From Syngnathus acus (Eukaryota > Chordata > Actinopteri > Syngnathiformes > Syngnathidae): a stretch of 64,000 nucleotides of DNA. The first letter of the stretch is position 1. Each line of letters opens with the position of its first letter. Positions 47,860 through 60,290 of the stretch are shown here, piece by piece. The notes beneath the pieces were generated by a model, which was not told where the DNA came from, ran no database searches, and was given only the letters and a program-made list of their open reading frames with translations. The stretch covers positions 17,206,193-17,270,192 of the forward strand of contig NC_051088.1 of assembly GCF_901709675.1 (NCBI RefSeq), read 5' to 3'. The translations under genes and the position numbers were made by a program.

Positions 47860-48180
47860 CCCTGTTCGACTTGTAGTACTTGTGGTGCTTGTAGCAGCAG
47901 TAGCAGCAGCGGCAGCAGCCCCAGCGGCGGCGGCAGCAGCAGCAAGCGCGGAGAAGCGGCCTCGCTTTTTTGTCGTCGTCGTCTTTCGCTACTGACAGTC
48001 CAAAACAGGCAGTCCTGTCAATAGCAAGCATAAATATAAATATTTTTTTAGCCAACCGTAGCCACCGTCACATTAAGAGTGGAGGCGAGCTGCCTCGGCG
48101 GTGGCCCTGCTAGTGCTAATTTAGCTGAACGGCGAGCTTCCTTCCACCGGGTCTGCTAGCCGGAAGTGACGTAGCTCACG
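47860..48180 (-). promoter_or_regulatory. ythdf1: ythdf1 5' UTR/promoter with trinucleotide repeats
   Basis: Upstream of the start codon there is a GCT/GCC trinucleotide-rich stretch at 47885-47950. CpG-rich sequence continues to about 48180 (GGAAGTGACGTAGC, an ETS-like plus CRE-like cluster, at 48160-48176). The transcription start is not visible. Confidence 0.45.
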
Positions 48181-49480
48181 TAAACGACGCTTCTCCCGCA
48201 ACCGAGCGGTGTAGTACATTTGCTAGTACCGTTACTAACTACTAAACTCGTCTTCCTATTACTTTGACCAAAAGTAGCCAAAACTTTAATATCATGTCAC
48301 TGGATCACTGTTGGCATGCATTTTCCCTGGTGTCTTTGCCCTCCTGCCTTTCCTCTTGACTTCCCAGTGAAGGAAGGCATTTATTTTATAGAGTTAAAGC
48401 TTTTCATGTTTTGTTATTTGTTTGTTGTTTTGTGAGTTTCTGTTAGATTTGCAAATGTTAATACACTTAATACTAAGAATATTTTCAGGCGTAAGATAAT
48501 GTGATAATCGCACTTCAAGTGGTACACGGGCTCCCTCTCGTGGTACATAAAAGAATCAATGCCAAACTACTACTTTTTACTGCAATTTGAATTTACTCTT
48601 TTAAGTACTCTTTGTTTTAAAAGTTTAATCAACGACAACACATTTGACAAGTCTAGTTCAGGAATATATGTATGTATAATTTTTCTCTCATAAGATTACG
48701 ACTTAGATCTAAAAAAATATTCGAATTTTATATATCTTGAAAATATTCAACATTTTCCCTAAAAAAATATATGACTCTTAAAATAGCATCCTTTGCCGAG
48801 GGTTGTATTACATTGGCAGCGTGGTTTCAAAAGCAAGCTGAAGCACTTTTTGAAAGATGGGGTTTTTGTTACCCGTTTGGAAAGGTTGGAGGCAGCAACA
48901 GCGTCGTCCTCCCTCTGATAGGTTGGTCGCCTTCTCTGCAATTGTCGGAAGACACCACTAGGTGGCAACAACAGCAGAACTTGCGGGTGGAGGGGAAAAC
49001 GTGTGAATACTACAGAACGAAACAAGGTTTATGCAGTATGTACTGTATAGTATACCATTATTATTATTTTTATCGTAATATGACTACTATAGTCAACAAA
49101 ATATAGAACTTTTATTTCGAAATACAACTTCTTTGAATCAAAAACATATTTTGGGGATGGTATTTTTTTCTTACAAATGTGCAACTTTATTCTTTTAATA
49201 TGTGACGTATAAAAATAAATGTACTTTATTTGTGTAATGACACAAAATACACCAATTCTAATAAAGCATTTGATAAATAATTCAGTGGCATAAATAATTA
49301 ACCGCTCCAAGCGATTAGTTTATATTGTCGTACCAATTGTAGCTGTTTTTGGATTTGGGGAGTCATGGCGCGTGAGGAGCAACAAAATCATGTGCATGAT
49401 ACTCAAACATCGACTGAAATTTGAGATTTATCAGAAGTTGTTTTTTCATGAGCCTATTATATAGCTTGTTTAATATTAAA
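48181..49480. other. Between divergent ythdf1 and lime1; no gene seen
   Basis: AT-rich, without recognisable coding sequence. It contains a CTCF-like motif at 48955-48968. The open frame at 48771-49106 has no family signature. Confidence 0.45.
48955..48968 (+). promoter_or_regulatory. CTCF-like motif
   Basis: CCACTAGGTGGCAA matches the CTCF core at 13 of 14 positions. It lies between two divergently transcribed genes. A weaker relative, TCGCTAGATGGCGT, is about 590 bp away near 49558. Confidence 0.45.
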
Positions 49481-49499
49481 CTACATAGTTTAATATCGA

Positions 49500-50880
49500 A
49501 TAGGGTGGATGGCAGCGTTAACAAGAGGCACCATCAGAGGCGCAATTCCCCCTCTGTCGCTAGATGGCGTCAGAAGGGAACGACACACAAGATCCGGGAG
49601 TCTCCTGCAAACTGTGCCTGCTGTGTCACATGGAAGCTCGGTAGCCCAGAGGACGCGACGCGAGTGGTGATGATGGCGGGGGCTTGAGGGACGTCGGAGG
49701 CGAAAGCGCGTGGAGATTCTGTAGCTCTGCCCAGGCGACCCCCACCCACTCTTTACCTACCCCAACACCAACTGGCTGTGAAGCAAGAGCCCGCTGTTAC
49801 CGGGGGTCAGCGGGCAACACAAAAAAACGATGCCAAATGCAATGCGGTGCATTGGTGCTGCGTGAAGAGCCAACGGCCACGAAGGGACGGAGGGATGCTC
49901 GTTGCGTCGCATGCACCTTGATCGATTATGCTGGCTGGAGGGCGGTTGCTGGTCCGACGAGCTGAACCCAAAGGACGGGCTCATGGTGCGCTTTTCCGAA
50001 CCTCGGAGCTGAGTGAGTAGACGCGATGGTTTAGCGCAATGCCTGAAGGGTGTGTGCGCGCGTGCGTGTGTACGTGTGCGTGTGTGAAGTGAGGTGGGTG
50101 TGGGGGGCGTCATGTTTGCTTAACATCGGACTACATAACGCATGCATTATTAATGCGGACGTGTTGTTTCCATGTTTCGCGTTTTCTTTTGTGCTCAAGT
50201 CTCCCCACGTCCACGCTGGTCACGCGTTTAAGGCGCGGACACGTGTGCAGAACCCCCTCCCTCCGTCCCCTGTGCTGCATTAGCGACCCCCACCACCTCA
50301 AAAGGGGGTTAACGCAGATACCTCCGATGTCACATTTCCATGCGCAGAGGGATAATTAAGGTTTCTGTTTGCAAACCCATCCGACGCCCCTCGGGGGATG
50401 CTGCTGGGTGGGTTGGGGGAGGTGGCGGGGGTCTTTGAGTTGTCCTGCTGACCTCAGGGACATCCTCTCCTTTTGATGTGAGCTTAAAGCGGGGACGTAA
50501 GGACTTGCATCATTTCGTTGCCATTCCGCTTTCTGGCTGCTTTTGTAACCTGTTGTCACTCGCTCGCTTCCTTCTTTTCGCACTAGGAGCCAAGAGGCAG
50601 CCAATGACGGATGCCCGCTGTGGCTGCTATCACAAAGCGCATCCAGTCGAGCGCAAGCACACGAGAAAAAGGGATGAGGAGGAAGGGAAGAACGTGAGGC
50701 TATCCGTCAGGGCCTGGCACTTTTGAAAGCTTCAATGAGCAGATTAAAAAAAAAAAAAAAACATAATACATGTATAACGGAAGGTTGTCGTTTGGCGCGA
50801 CAGCATAAAGGGAAAGATGAGCTTCCCCTCTTCCACTTCAGGGTTCTTCCTCACGGGGCGCACGGTTAATCGTTTTTGCA
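49500..50880 (+). promoter_or_regulatory. lime1: CpG-rich region, probable lime1 promoter and leader exon
   Basis: Dense CpG from about 49620 to 50700, with a possible donor GAGTGAGTAG near 50010. The first lime1 coding exon is 3 kb further on, so a non-coding first exon here is plausible. No coding frame of known type is present. Confidence 0.35.
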
Positions 50881-50939
50881 AGCCAACATTTGACCTAATT
50901 CACATCCTCACACAATAGAATCCCCCATCACACGCGCAC

Positions 50940-53333
50940 GCGCGCGCGCGCTCAGTTATTTGTGTCACGCAGACGCTGAGGTTTTCGCTCCGCCATGTGT
51001 GAACTCCCAGGTGGTTGATCAAAACCTGAGCAGATTGGCAGGCCGCTGGCTACAGGCAGCTCGTGTTATTAATAATGGACACGCATATAGATGCAGCACA
51101 TGTTCCTAGAAACGTAAAAAAAAACCTCCAGTATTGGTGGGTTAAATCCCCCCCATTCTATTTTTGTAAGGATTAGCCTACACCTTAATTCTCTGTTGAC
51201 TTTGTGGCCGCTCTTATGCATGTGCTCGCGATCAGAAAAGAGACGAATTGCCAATAAAATCGGGCTACATGCTTGACTGCATTTCATTAACCAGTTCAAC
51301 AGGTGATCTGACCTGAACACATTACAACTGGCGTTATGCAATAATCAATCGTTGATTATTCTGATATTTATTCGGTCAAATAATCAGACAAAAAATAAAT
51401 TTGCATAATTGTTTTCCCCTGATTAGTGTTTAGGCTAGAAAATTATTATTTTTGTTTATTTGGTATTATTTGATGGTTAAAACGAAATTGATCAATATCA
51501 CACGAGGTATAGTTTAAATTTTAACACCACTTATTCGACTGTTGCCAGTAAATCTAGGTGGTAGGAAATAAATAAATAAATAAATAAATAAATAACAACC
51601 TTCATTTCTTTCTATATAAATTTAAAATGTCCGACTGCATTTGAATGCACCTCACGTCTCATGTGAGCATTGTGAGACGTCAATATTTACGTTTCGATGC
51701 TGCAAACTGTCGTATCATACAATAACAGCGTAATTAAATTGCGCTTTACTTCCGAAATTGAATAAGATTAATTATGATTTGTTTATTTGTGTTGATGTTC
51801 ATAGCAATTACAGCTATATATGATGGCACTAAAATGTGATAAGGCAGGCCTAAATGTCAAAACACAAGCCAAGCTAGAAGTCAAAATAAGAGCCTACCAA
51901 GGCTATTAAATTGGCATCAAAGTATTCGGTAAACTTTAAAGTTATCCCCTAAATTGGCGTCCGTCCATCCATCCATCCATCCATCCATCCATCCATCCAT
52001 CCATCCATCCATCCATCCATCCATCCATCCATCCGTCCGTCCATCCATCCATCCGTCCGTCCGTCCGTCCGTCCATCCATCCATCATGAATCAGAGGTCT
52101 GCTTTTTTGGGGGGGAGATAAAGCTACAAATTTTGCATATTTTTCGACAAACCAATGACATAATAGGAAAAATTTTACTATAATCGATACAAGAAATAAT
52201 CGTTATTTGCAGTAGTGTGTATATGACCTGTAACTGCCATTAAATGTCTATTTTAAATCAGATTAATTGAGGAAATAATTGATGGAATAATTGTTTCTAA
52301 CGATAGTTGCAACAATATTTTAACTTAAACAATGTCTCTAAATGATTAATCGGTGATTAAAATAGCTGTTTAATAATTCGATTAGCTGTTGAGAAATCGT
52401 TGCATGTGTGGAACACTTGAGCTTCGCTGTTGTGACATTTGGAGGTGGTTGAATGTCTGATGTTGCACATGAATGACGCTGTAGTCTCGAGGAGGCAGCC
52501 CGGCATTTTTTCCCTCACTCTCATCCAATTGATTGGCTCCCGGCCCTGAGATTAGACTGCAGTGCTGAGGCGTCACTCTGGCTCAGCACCGCAGGCAGGT
52601 GCAGGAGGGGTGGGGGTGCTGGGACGCGTCATGGATGGGCGGGGAGCGGCGGACGTGGCCAGGGAAGAAAGGTGCTCTTGTTGTCCTCCGCGTTGGAGCG
52701 TCTTCAAACACCTGACGACTCCCACGCCTATTGTAATCGTCCCCAGTACCCCCCCCGCGGCTCTCCTACTTTTATCTCCACCCACACCTTCCCCTTTCTT
52801 CTCACACATTACCCTCAACTCTGCCGGGCCTTTTAGTCACTTCACAAAAGAGATAACGACAGCCGGGCTGCTATGATTGTTCCTTAGGTGACCAGAAGCC
52901 TTGTTGTGACTGTGAAGTGCAGGGCGCATTTTTTTTCGAGCATGCATGTCCATCTCTAGAAATATAAATTTATACTGTGGTGCCTTGACGTGCGAGTGAT
53001 CCACCTTTTTTTGTGCTTAGACAATGATTTGATACAAACATGCATGGTGGCAGTGAACTCAGCTCACTTGACAACAAGCACCATTTTGACTTAATTGCTA
53101 GAGGAAAAATTATTATATGGTCAGTACATCGCAGATTTCCACCTATTGCAGGCTGATTTTGGAACAGAGCACAGTGATAAACAGAGATTGATTGTGTGTT
53201 AACTGAAGCAGCACACTGTACCTTGTGATCGTAGATCCCCGAGAGAGCGTGGCCCTTGCCTGTGTGCATGAGCGTGAGGCCGAGAGTGTGAGTGTGAGCG
53301 CGTGTGAGAACAAGTGAGCGCCAGCGCTCCCAC
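50940..53333. other. Presumed lime1 leader intron; simple repeats
   Basis: No coding exon is recognised. It contains a short CpG-rich (CG)n run near 50936-50951, an (AAAT)n run at 51567-51594 and the long (CCAT)n tract at 51961. A second GC-rich patch lies at 52550-52870. Confidence 0.4.
51961..52085. repeat. (CCAT)n/(CCGT)n tetranucleotide microsatellite
   Basis: About 31 tetranucleotide units, mostly CCAT, with CCGT variants clustered in the second half (about 52033-52074). Confidence 0.97.
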
Positions 53334-56300
53334 ATGGCCTCCATGCAGGACGGGCTGAACTTCACGGCTCCTCCCTATGGCAAGGTCCTGCTGCTGGGTG
53401 CCATCGCTGCCGCCTCAGCCTTCGTAGTCACCATCCTCATCGTGGTACTCTGCGTGGGCTGCCAGAGGTACGATTATGTGGAACGCTACACGGCAGACAA
53501 GAGGTGGGGGACTGTCACGTTTAAGTCAGAACATTTTGCAGGCAGTGGCGGCTAGTCAATAGCGGGAGCTAGGGCACCACCCCATCACACATTGTCATCA
53601 CCATATTGATTGACATTCATATGTGTAAAGAACTAGCTCCTGTGCTTATTGTTATGTTTGGGATAGTTCATGCCAGAAGATGTGGGCCATCTGGCTCCTT
53701 CACATTTGACTTGGGGATTTGACCAGGCGGATACTTCTTCAAGAAAACGTGAGGCAAAACATTGGTGATGTTTTTCATTGCTCCATTTTAAAAAGACCAA
53801 AGGTCAGGACCAATGCGCTCAAGAAAACAGATGTAAAGTCTCTACACTTTGTGAGCAGAGCAAGAGACACATAAAAAGCGACAGATCCAAGAGGAGGACT
53901 CTTGTTGAATGATGTCAAGCTCACTGTAAATCCCCTGTCTATGAATTGCTAATCTTCTTTATGGAAAACTGAACTCATTCCTGGTCTGATTCTTCACTCC
54001 CTCCAAGAGCTTATCAACAAAAGAACCGTTAAAGGGACAGGTTGTACTGACTGTTATGACAAAAACATGATTTTATTTTTTGTAAATGACACACACCAAT
54101 CAAGTCATATGATTCAAGTCCCCCACCTCTGCTAGTATGTTTTGCTATTGTGTACTCTGATGTATGCTCATAATCAGTACACATACACTTGGAAGAGGTA
54201 CTCATGATTGACCATTGACCTTCACTTATTGTTACGTAATAATTTCTTGACACTTTTTGATGCTAACCGCAACCACGCGCAATATAAATAAACACAAACA
54301 TTTGTCTGAAGAAAAAGTATAGTCAAACAATTATGAATCACGTTATAGAGTTTGTCAACACGTGTGACTTGTATTCACCACAGGAAGGGAAAGACACACA
54401 ATGTCCCCAGTGAAGGTGGGAAACACCGTCTCATGGACATGGTAGGCATCCTGCTTTGGATGAAGCAACTCTATAGACCTTTTCAGCATGATGTACAGTA
54501 CAATTATTATTTTTAAATTATTGAAAAAATAATGCTTGAACCTTTTGGGGTACATCTGGCAGCGGAACTCCAAACACAACAAATTGGTGTCATCGTTTTC
54601 AGTTTAAGTCAGCGGTAGTCAATCACCAAGAAGTATATAGCCTGGCTTCTACTGTTTACAAACATTATGAAAAGGTTTATTCCCCAGAGAAACATATCAT
54701 TCACGTCTTTCATCTTGATTACTGTAGTCTTTAACAGGCCCTTGTGTGTGTGTGCGTGCGTGCATGTCATCAGGGTATACTCAGGCAGTCCAAGCTACGG
54801 TCCATCAGTAAATCAGACACCGAGATGAACAAGATGAACTGCAATGGCAAAAGTAAGTAAGTCTTTCACTCGCTCATTTTTTTCCCCTCTCCTTTGAGTT
54901 GTGCGGTCATTGGGTGACAGATTTTTAAATAGCGTCCAAAGAATTTGCGTTGTTCCTTGTTGAAGGGAAGGGTGGAGGTACATTCCAAGAATAAATGTTG
55001 AGAAAATTTGAAGCAAACCGATTTAAATAATAGTCCTAAGAAAATCAGACTTTGTGCCGCTCAGAGAAAACTAAGTTCCTGCCGCCAGTTTGTTTTTGTA
55101 CTACTGTTAATGCGGCCGAGTTAAATCTGTGACATACCTACCTGGTATGTGCAAAGTTAGCACGCTAAGCTACGATTTACGTCCCTAAGTTTTGTTGACG
55201 AACACGACAACTGCTCAGGGGTGCAAAAATATTTATCCAGTGACCCTTGTTAAAACTACCTTGTAATCCAATTGAATTACTTTTAAAATCAAACAATCAG
55301 TAGCGTAATTAAAGGATATTTTAAAGAGGTTACTTTGATGAGTAATCTAATTACTTTACAAGCTGCAGTTTGGCCACCCCTGCTTTATGGTGACTGGTAC
55401 CAACACGAGTTCTGCGGAGGCATCCAAAACCAGTAGAGACCTTTCCGCTGGTCTAACTGTGATCCTTCGCTCTCAAGGCAGGCAGCTTCCCCAGATTCCC
55501 TCTGGGACTGGAGAGGACGGAGAGCACACTTACTCAGAAGTGGGCCGAAGCTCCTCCGCCACGCGAACTGACGACGCGCTCTATGCCATGGTAGGCAGGG
55601 CAGGTCAGACGGACACTCCAGCCCCTCCGGCCGTCCCTGCCAACACCCCGGCGCCACCCGACCCGGACGGGGACGTGGAAGGGGGCCTGCCTGAACCCGA
55701 AGCCCAGGTGGTGTCCGCGCCTCACCCCCAAGAGACGGCGGAGTACGCCTGCGTCAGGAAGCTGAGGAGAGCGGACAAGGCGCCCCAGAAGAGGGACAGC
55801 GGGACGGACACGGGGGACCCGCCGGTGCCTCCGCCACCGCAACACCCCCCGCCTTCTCACCCTGCCCCTCCGCCGCCACATCCTCACAGCACAAAGTTGC
55901 CCCGCAGGAACATGGATGCCTTTAATGTGCCGTCATTCCCCAAGGTTGGTGCCTTGTGTTGATGTGCCATTTTGTCAGAGTAAATCTTAAGAGTCAAGTT
56001 GTAAAATGAGTTTCTAACTACATATCAAACTGCTCTGGGATTGTACTGTGCTATATTCATGGTTCAAAGTCTTCTTCTAATATAAGCATTTATGAACATT
56101 TTAGGGGCGTGTCAGTTAGAGCCACCCTTTCCACCGCAATAGTGGAAACCTAATCCAGTGGCATTTTATTGTGGGTTCTGGGTTCAAATCTCTGCTCAGA
56201 CCCTCTGTGGCGTTTGCATGATTACTGTTGGGTTTTAGAATCTTTCTATTGTGGTCAAAAGAACTATCAAAGTCTGTAAAATGAGATTCATGCCCATGAT

Positions 56301-58038
56301 GAGTGCATGTACACTCGCGACCACGTGTGAATCGTCGAGTCACGACCGCAGCAGGTGCGCACGCAGATTGAATGCTTTGTATCACAATACCACGCCATTC
56401 GCTCCCCTCCAAGTCACAGTGGGAGACATTTGTTGCCCGTGTGAGGTCACAGAGTTCAAACTAGATGTCACGACCCCAAATTAGCTTGACAGGATTACAC
56501 GTGCACCGTCTGTTGCTGAGCCACTCAGCACATGTTTCTAGCGGATGATGCAAGAGGCTGAAAGTGAGTCATCCACACTCCAAATAACCCAAAAAGACCT
56601 AAAAGCGACTTTTATGGTCCATTCTGCAAGGAGGAGCATTTTTATGTGCATGTTATTTCTTGGGGCCAGCCACATTTAAAACAATTTACCCCCTTGTGTG
56701 TAGGGTTGCGCACTTCGCAATCCTTCATTTTGTGTGATGCGGTAGCTCGTATGTAACTGGTTGCTCTGCTGACAGGAAGTGATGTTTATGGGAAATGGAG
56801 AGCAGTACATTTGGAAGCCTCCAGAGGATGAAGATGTCCTCATGCTCCACAATAAGGCCCTGGTACCTCTGGGGGCGCACACCATGGAGAACATCCAACC
56901 ATCTGCTGCAGTGGTGAGTCTCGGCTTCATTGAACCATTGCCGCTTTGACATTCATCAACTGTAATATGTTAAACATACTAAAAGCAATCCATTAATCCA
57001 CATGAAATAATATCATTGTTTTGGAAAAATACAAAACATTTGCTTAAATAAATTATGAAATAATTGTTACAGTGATAGTGCAAATAGTATTTTTCAGGGT
57101 GAATAGATCTGCCCCGAGTCACATCTCGACACTTTAATTCAAAACAAGCGAAAAAAACTGAAGTAAGCTGACAATCTGTAAAACAGTGTTTATGTCAGGC
57201 TCGTTAATGTGATTTTTTTTTAAACTCAATTAGGGCTGCGATGATTATTCTAATGACTTAAATAAATAGCTTACAAAAAAGACTGAAACAAAATCTCTGA
57301 ATCAATTTACAGGGATAATAGTTTGACACAGATTAATGTTACTGCGGTCGCACGCACCACCAAGGCTTCAAAAATAGACCCAACCACCGATGCACTTTCA
57401 ATGCACGGCCGGGCATTTATTTGAGTTGGAGCGCAGGTGCGTGATTGTCTGAACCCAAAATTGAAATTCCCCAAAATTGTATCATCTCCAAATTTCAGGT
57501 GGCTGAGATGTATTCCAAGGTGTGTAAGCCGGCCAAGAAGAAACGCGCCGTACCCGGATCGCCGCCGTCCAATCCCGGCTTCAGGACCTTGGGTCGCCCC
57601 GACCGGGACCGGGAACGCGACGGGGGCTTTAGCGTCGTGGTCAAGCCCCAGACGTGGGCCCCTCAGGAGGGCAAAGTGCCCACGGGCTCCCTGGACGACC
57701 ACTGCTACGAGTCCTTCGGGACAGAGGAGTGCGAGCCGGCCTACGAGAACCTGGAAGGCGGAGTCGGTTGGAGGCGAGAGCGAGCGCCCAACACGTGCGC
57801 CACCTTGCGGCCCAGGAGGAAGAAGGCGCAGCAGCCTTTGCAGCAGCAGCAACCGCCTCCTCCGCCACCCACGCAGCACAACCCCAAATTACAGCACCTG
57901 CCCGCCAAAGCCCTGCTGCTGCCCGGGGAGAGCCTGTATGAGAGCATCGGTGACGTCAAGCAGGGCGCCACCACCTCCAGCACCACCACCATCTTCACCT
58001 TCAACGACGGCATGGAGATGTACGTCACGGGGCTCTGA
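53334..58038 (+). CDS. lime1: Lck-interacting transmembrane adaptor 1 (LIME1-like)
   Basis: Six coding exons: 53334-53467, 54384-54441, 54774-54856, about 55410-55944, 56776-56913 and 57499-58038, giving about 495 residues. A short outside segment precedes one membrane helix (about 17-41, LLLGAIAAASAFVVTILIVV) and a juxtamembrane CVGC, the palmitoylation site of raft adaptors. The LRSISKSDTEMNKM stretch parallels LSKSDTRLHEL of LIME1. EMYSKVCKPAKKKR parallels its LYSRVCKPKRR. Tyrosine motifs include YSEV, YACV, YSKV, YENL (Grb2-type) and YESI. LIME1 recruits Csk, Lck and PI3K after antigen-receptor signalling. PAG1 is the closest alternative, but the SKSD and VCKP-basic matches and synteny favour LIME1. 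It is longer than mammalian LIME1 (about 295). The exon 3/4 junction is uncertain. Confidence 0.82.
56117..56245. repeat. Degenerate SINE-like fragment in a lime1 intron
   Basis: GGGTTCAAATCTCTGCTCAG followed by CTCTGTGGCGTTTGCATG resembles the B-box and downstream part of the teleost SINE seen at 8320. Strongly decayed. Confidence 0.4.
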
Positions 58039-60290
58039 GGAGGAGCGGGCTGCCGCGCCGGCCCCTTTCCGTCGAGGGGCCGCCAACGCCGGTCTTTCCC
58101 AACCTTTATTCATCCAAGGCATCTTTGACATTAGGGGCTTTATTTCGATAGACGGTACAGATTCAGATTTTCCTTTCCTCCTTGAGTTGTGAAATCCCCT
58201 ATTTAATTGCGCTCCTTTTTTCCTTATATTCATTTTTTTTAACCACATGCCTCCCACTCATTCATATATTTTTTGATAAAAGAAATTGAGAGAATAAACT
58301 TTCAAAACACATTATTTGCAGTAAAAAAATTTTTTTCAGAGCGATAAAGTGCAATTGTATCACTCATGTGTCGTGACATAGAGGTTGGGAATCGCTGGCC
58401 TATACCACAAGTATTGACGGTTGAGTTCCTCTCGTGCCCTGTCCCTCTCCCCGACACACACACAGACACAACACGACAAACACACGCTGTTTACATTACG
58501 TCATGCCTTTCCTGGGCTCCAGCGGCCTTAAATACCAAGGTTTATATGTTACGGCCGGGGCTTAGTCCAAACTGGAAAGCTTCGAAGGAATCCAAAGGTT
58601 GTGAGCACAAAAGCATTGCAGAGCAATCAGTAGGTACCAGTAGCACTCGTTCATCCGTAGACAACAAGTGTGTAAAGCACACGGAAGAGAGAAACTGAAA
58701 TTCTTCCTCATTTCTAGCGCGTAATAGTCCTTGCTGGGCCGGAGAAATAATAATTTTTAAAAAAAGCACAGCCTTGAGAAATATTTGGTAGCACTTTTGA
58801 GTGGGCCATCTGAAGTTAGTCATGATGGGATTCAGGATGCGGCGTCAATTATTCAAAGGGATGAATTACTTGTCAAAATACTGGAAAGCTCAGGGACCAA
58901 GAGAAACAATTATGAGAGTATTCTAACTTCCTGGGGAACCAAACCCAAGCTATCAAAACATTCTGTTAGGTTCTTGATGTGCATTTCTTCTTTTTCAGCT
59001 ACTGTTTTGATAAATTCATAAATTATTTACTGTACAAATCAAGAGAAAGAACAGGCACTTGCAAATCAGGTTTTAAACTTTTTTTTTATAGAACAAATCC
59101 TTAGCTCTAAGTGAACAGCAGCTGATAAAAAGATATGCAAATTAGAAATCTAACAAAGTTTTGACATCTTGAGTTAAATCGCCCTTTAAGAAAGAACTAA
59201 TGGCACACTTTTTTTGCATTCCTCCTTAACACTGGCACCAAGCATTTTCATCTCTGACCCGACTCTTCTCTGCATCATGTCCGGCGTAACATGGACTGAA
59301 CACTGTCTCTCTCTCTCCACTGCTGTCTGTAAATGAGCTGTTTTACTTTGTTGAGCCTGTCCTGCACTTTGCCTGCTACGAATTGCATGCTAAAAAAAAA
59401 AAAAAAAAAGCAGGTTGGGAAAAAAAATCAAACACTGTCGAGTTGTACCTCTATTAATGTTTTTATTTTCTGTTGTTGTTGGCAGTTTCTTTTGCCAGTG
59501 TGTTGCTTTATTTCTTCGTAGAGGAAAAGGCCACTTTCGAGTCCTTCTTCAACGCAAAGAGGACTAAACCGCTTGAGTCTTTAAGGGTGAACACGCTGGC
59601 TCGACTCACTCACCTCATCATTCCGTCGCTACCTTGTGTTCATATAACGTTGGCTTGGGTTTTGCCAAAGCTGCCGTCGTGCTGGTGTGTATAAGTCGCA
59701 TCTGGTCACTCCTCCATTGACAAACACTCGCTCTTCTATCTGTGTTCAAATGAAATGAGGAGTGGAAAATACATGAGAAGACATCCTGGACTATGATTCC
59801 ATTTGACCAAATATTCCCAGCAAAGCGTGTGGTTATACTGTATGTTGATGCAATGTGTATGTATATTACAAAAGAGAAAGAATAATAAATATATCCTCAG
59901 TGTCAAGAAATCTATCTTTTTCTATGATGTTTAATTGTGTTATGGAATGAGTAATCTTGTGACACAAACAGCTGCAATGTAAAAATTAACAAAAAAACAA
60001 AAAAAAGGAAATCCCGTGTGTTGTTTATTGTTTTTCTTGAAATCGTAAAACTCGGGCGGCGCCCATCCGACCGGACGGATGGCTGGATGGCCCCGCCCAC
60101 TTGAGTCAGTCTGTGTGGCGGCAGCTCATGTTTTGTGTTTGCTCTTCAGACTACAGGGTCTTGTACTCCAGCAGCGTGTGATTCAAGTGCTAAGTGCAAA
60201 AGATTGTAATGTTTTATATCAAGATTACTATTCATGAAATGTCAGTCAAGTTTATACTTTTGTAATAAAGTGGCACTTTAAAAACAGATG
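58039..60290 (+). other. lime1: lime1 3' UTR
   Basis: No coding exon. Poly(A) signals AATAAA occur near 59883 and at 60264-60269, so a 3' UTR of about 2.2 kb is plausible. Short A/T homopolymers are present. Open frames here have no domains. Confidence 0.5.
60264..60269 (+). terminator. lime1: Candidate lime1 poly(A) signal
   Basis: AATAAA in TTTGTAATAAAGTGGC, the last strong signal before the convergent uckl1 gene. Confidence 0.45.

Noticed and set aside
57641-57941. Ala/Ser-rich frames over lime1 exon 6
   Set aside because: Out-of-frame or antisense readings of the same exon; the in-phase frame holds the tyrosine motifs.
53334-58038. PAG1 as the identity of the adaptor gene
   Set aside because: It shares the raft-adaptor plan, but the SKSD motif, VCKP followed by basic residues, and the 20q13.33-type neighbours fit LIME1 better. 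Kept as the alternative.
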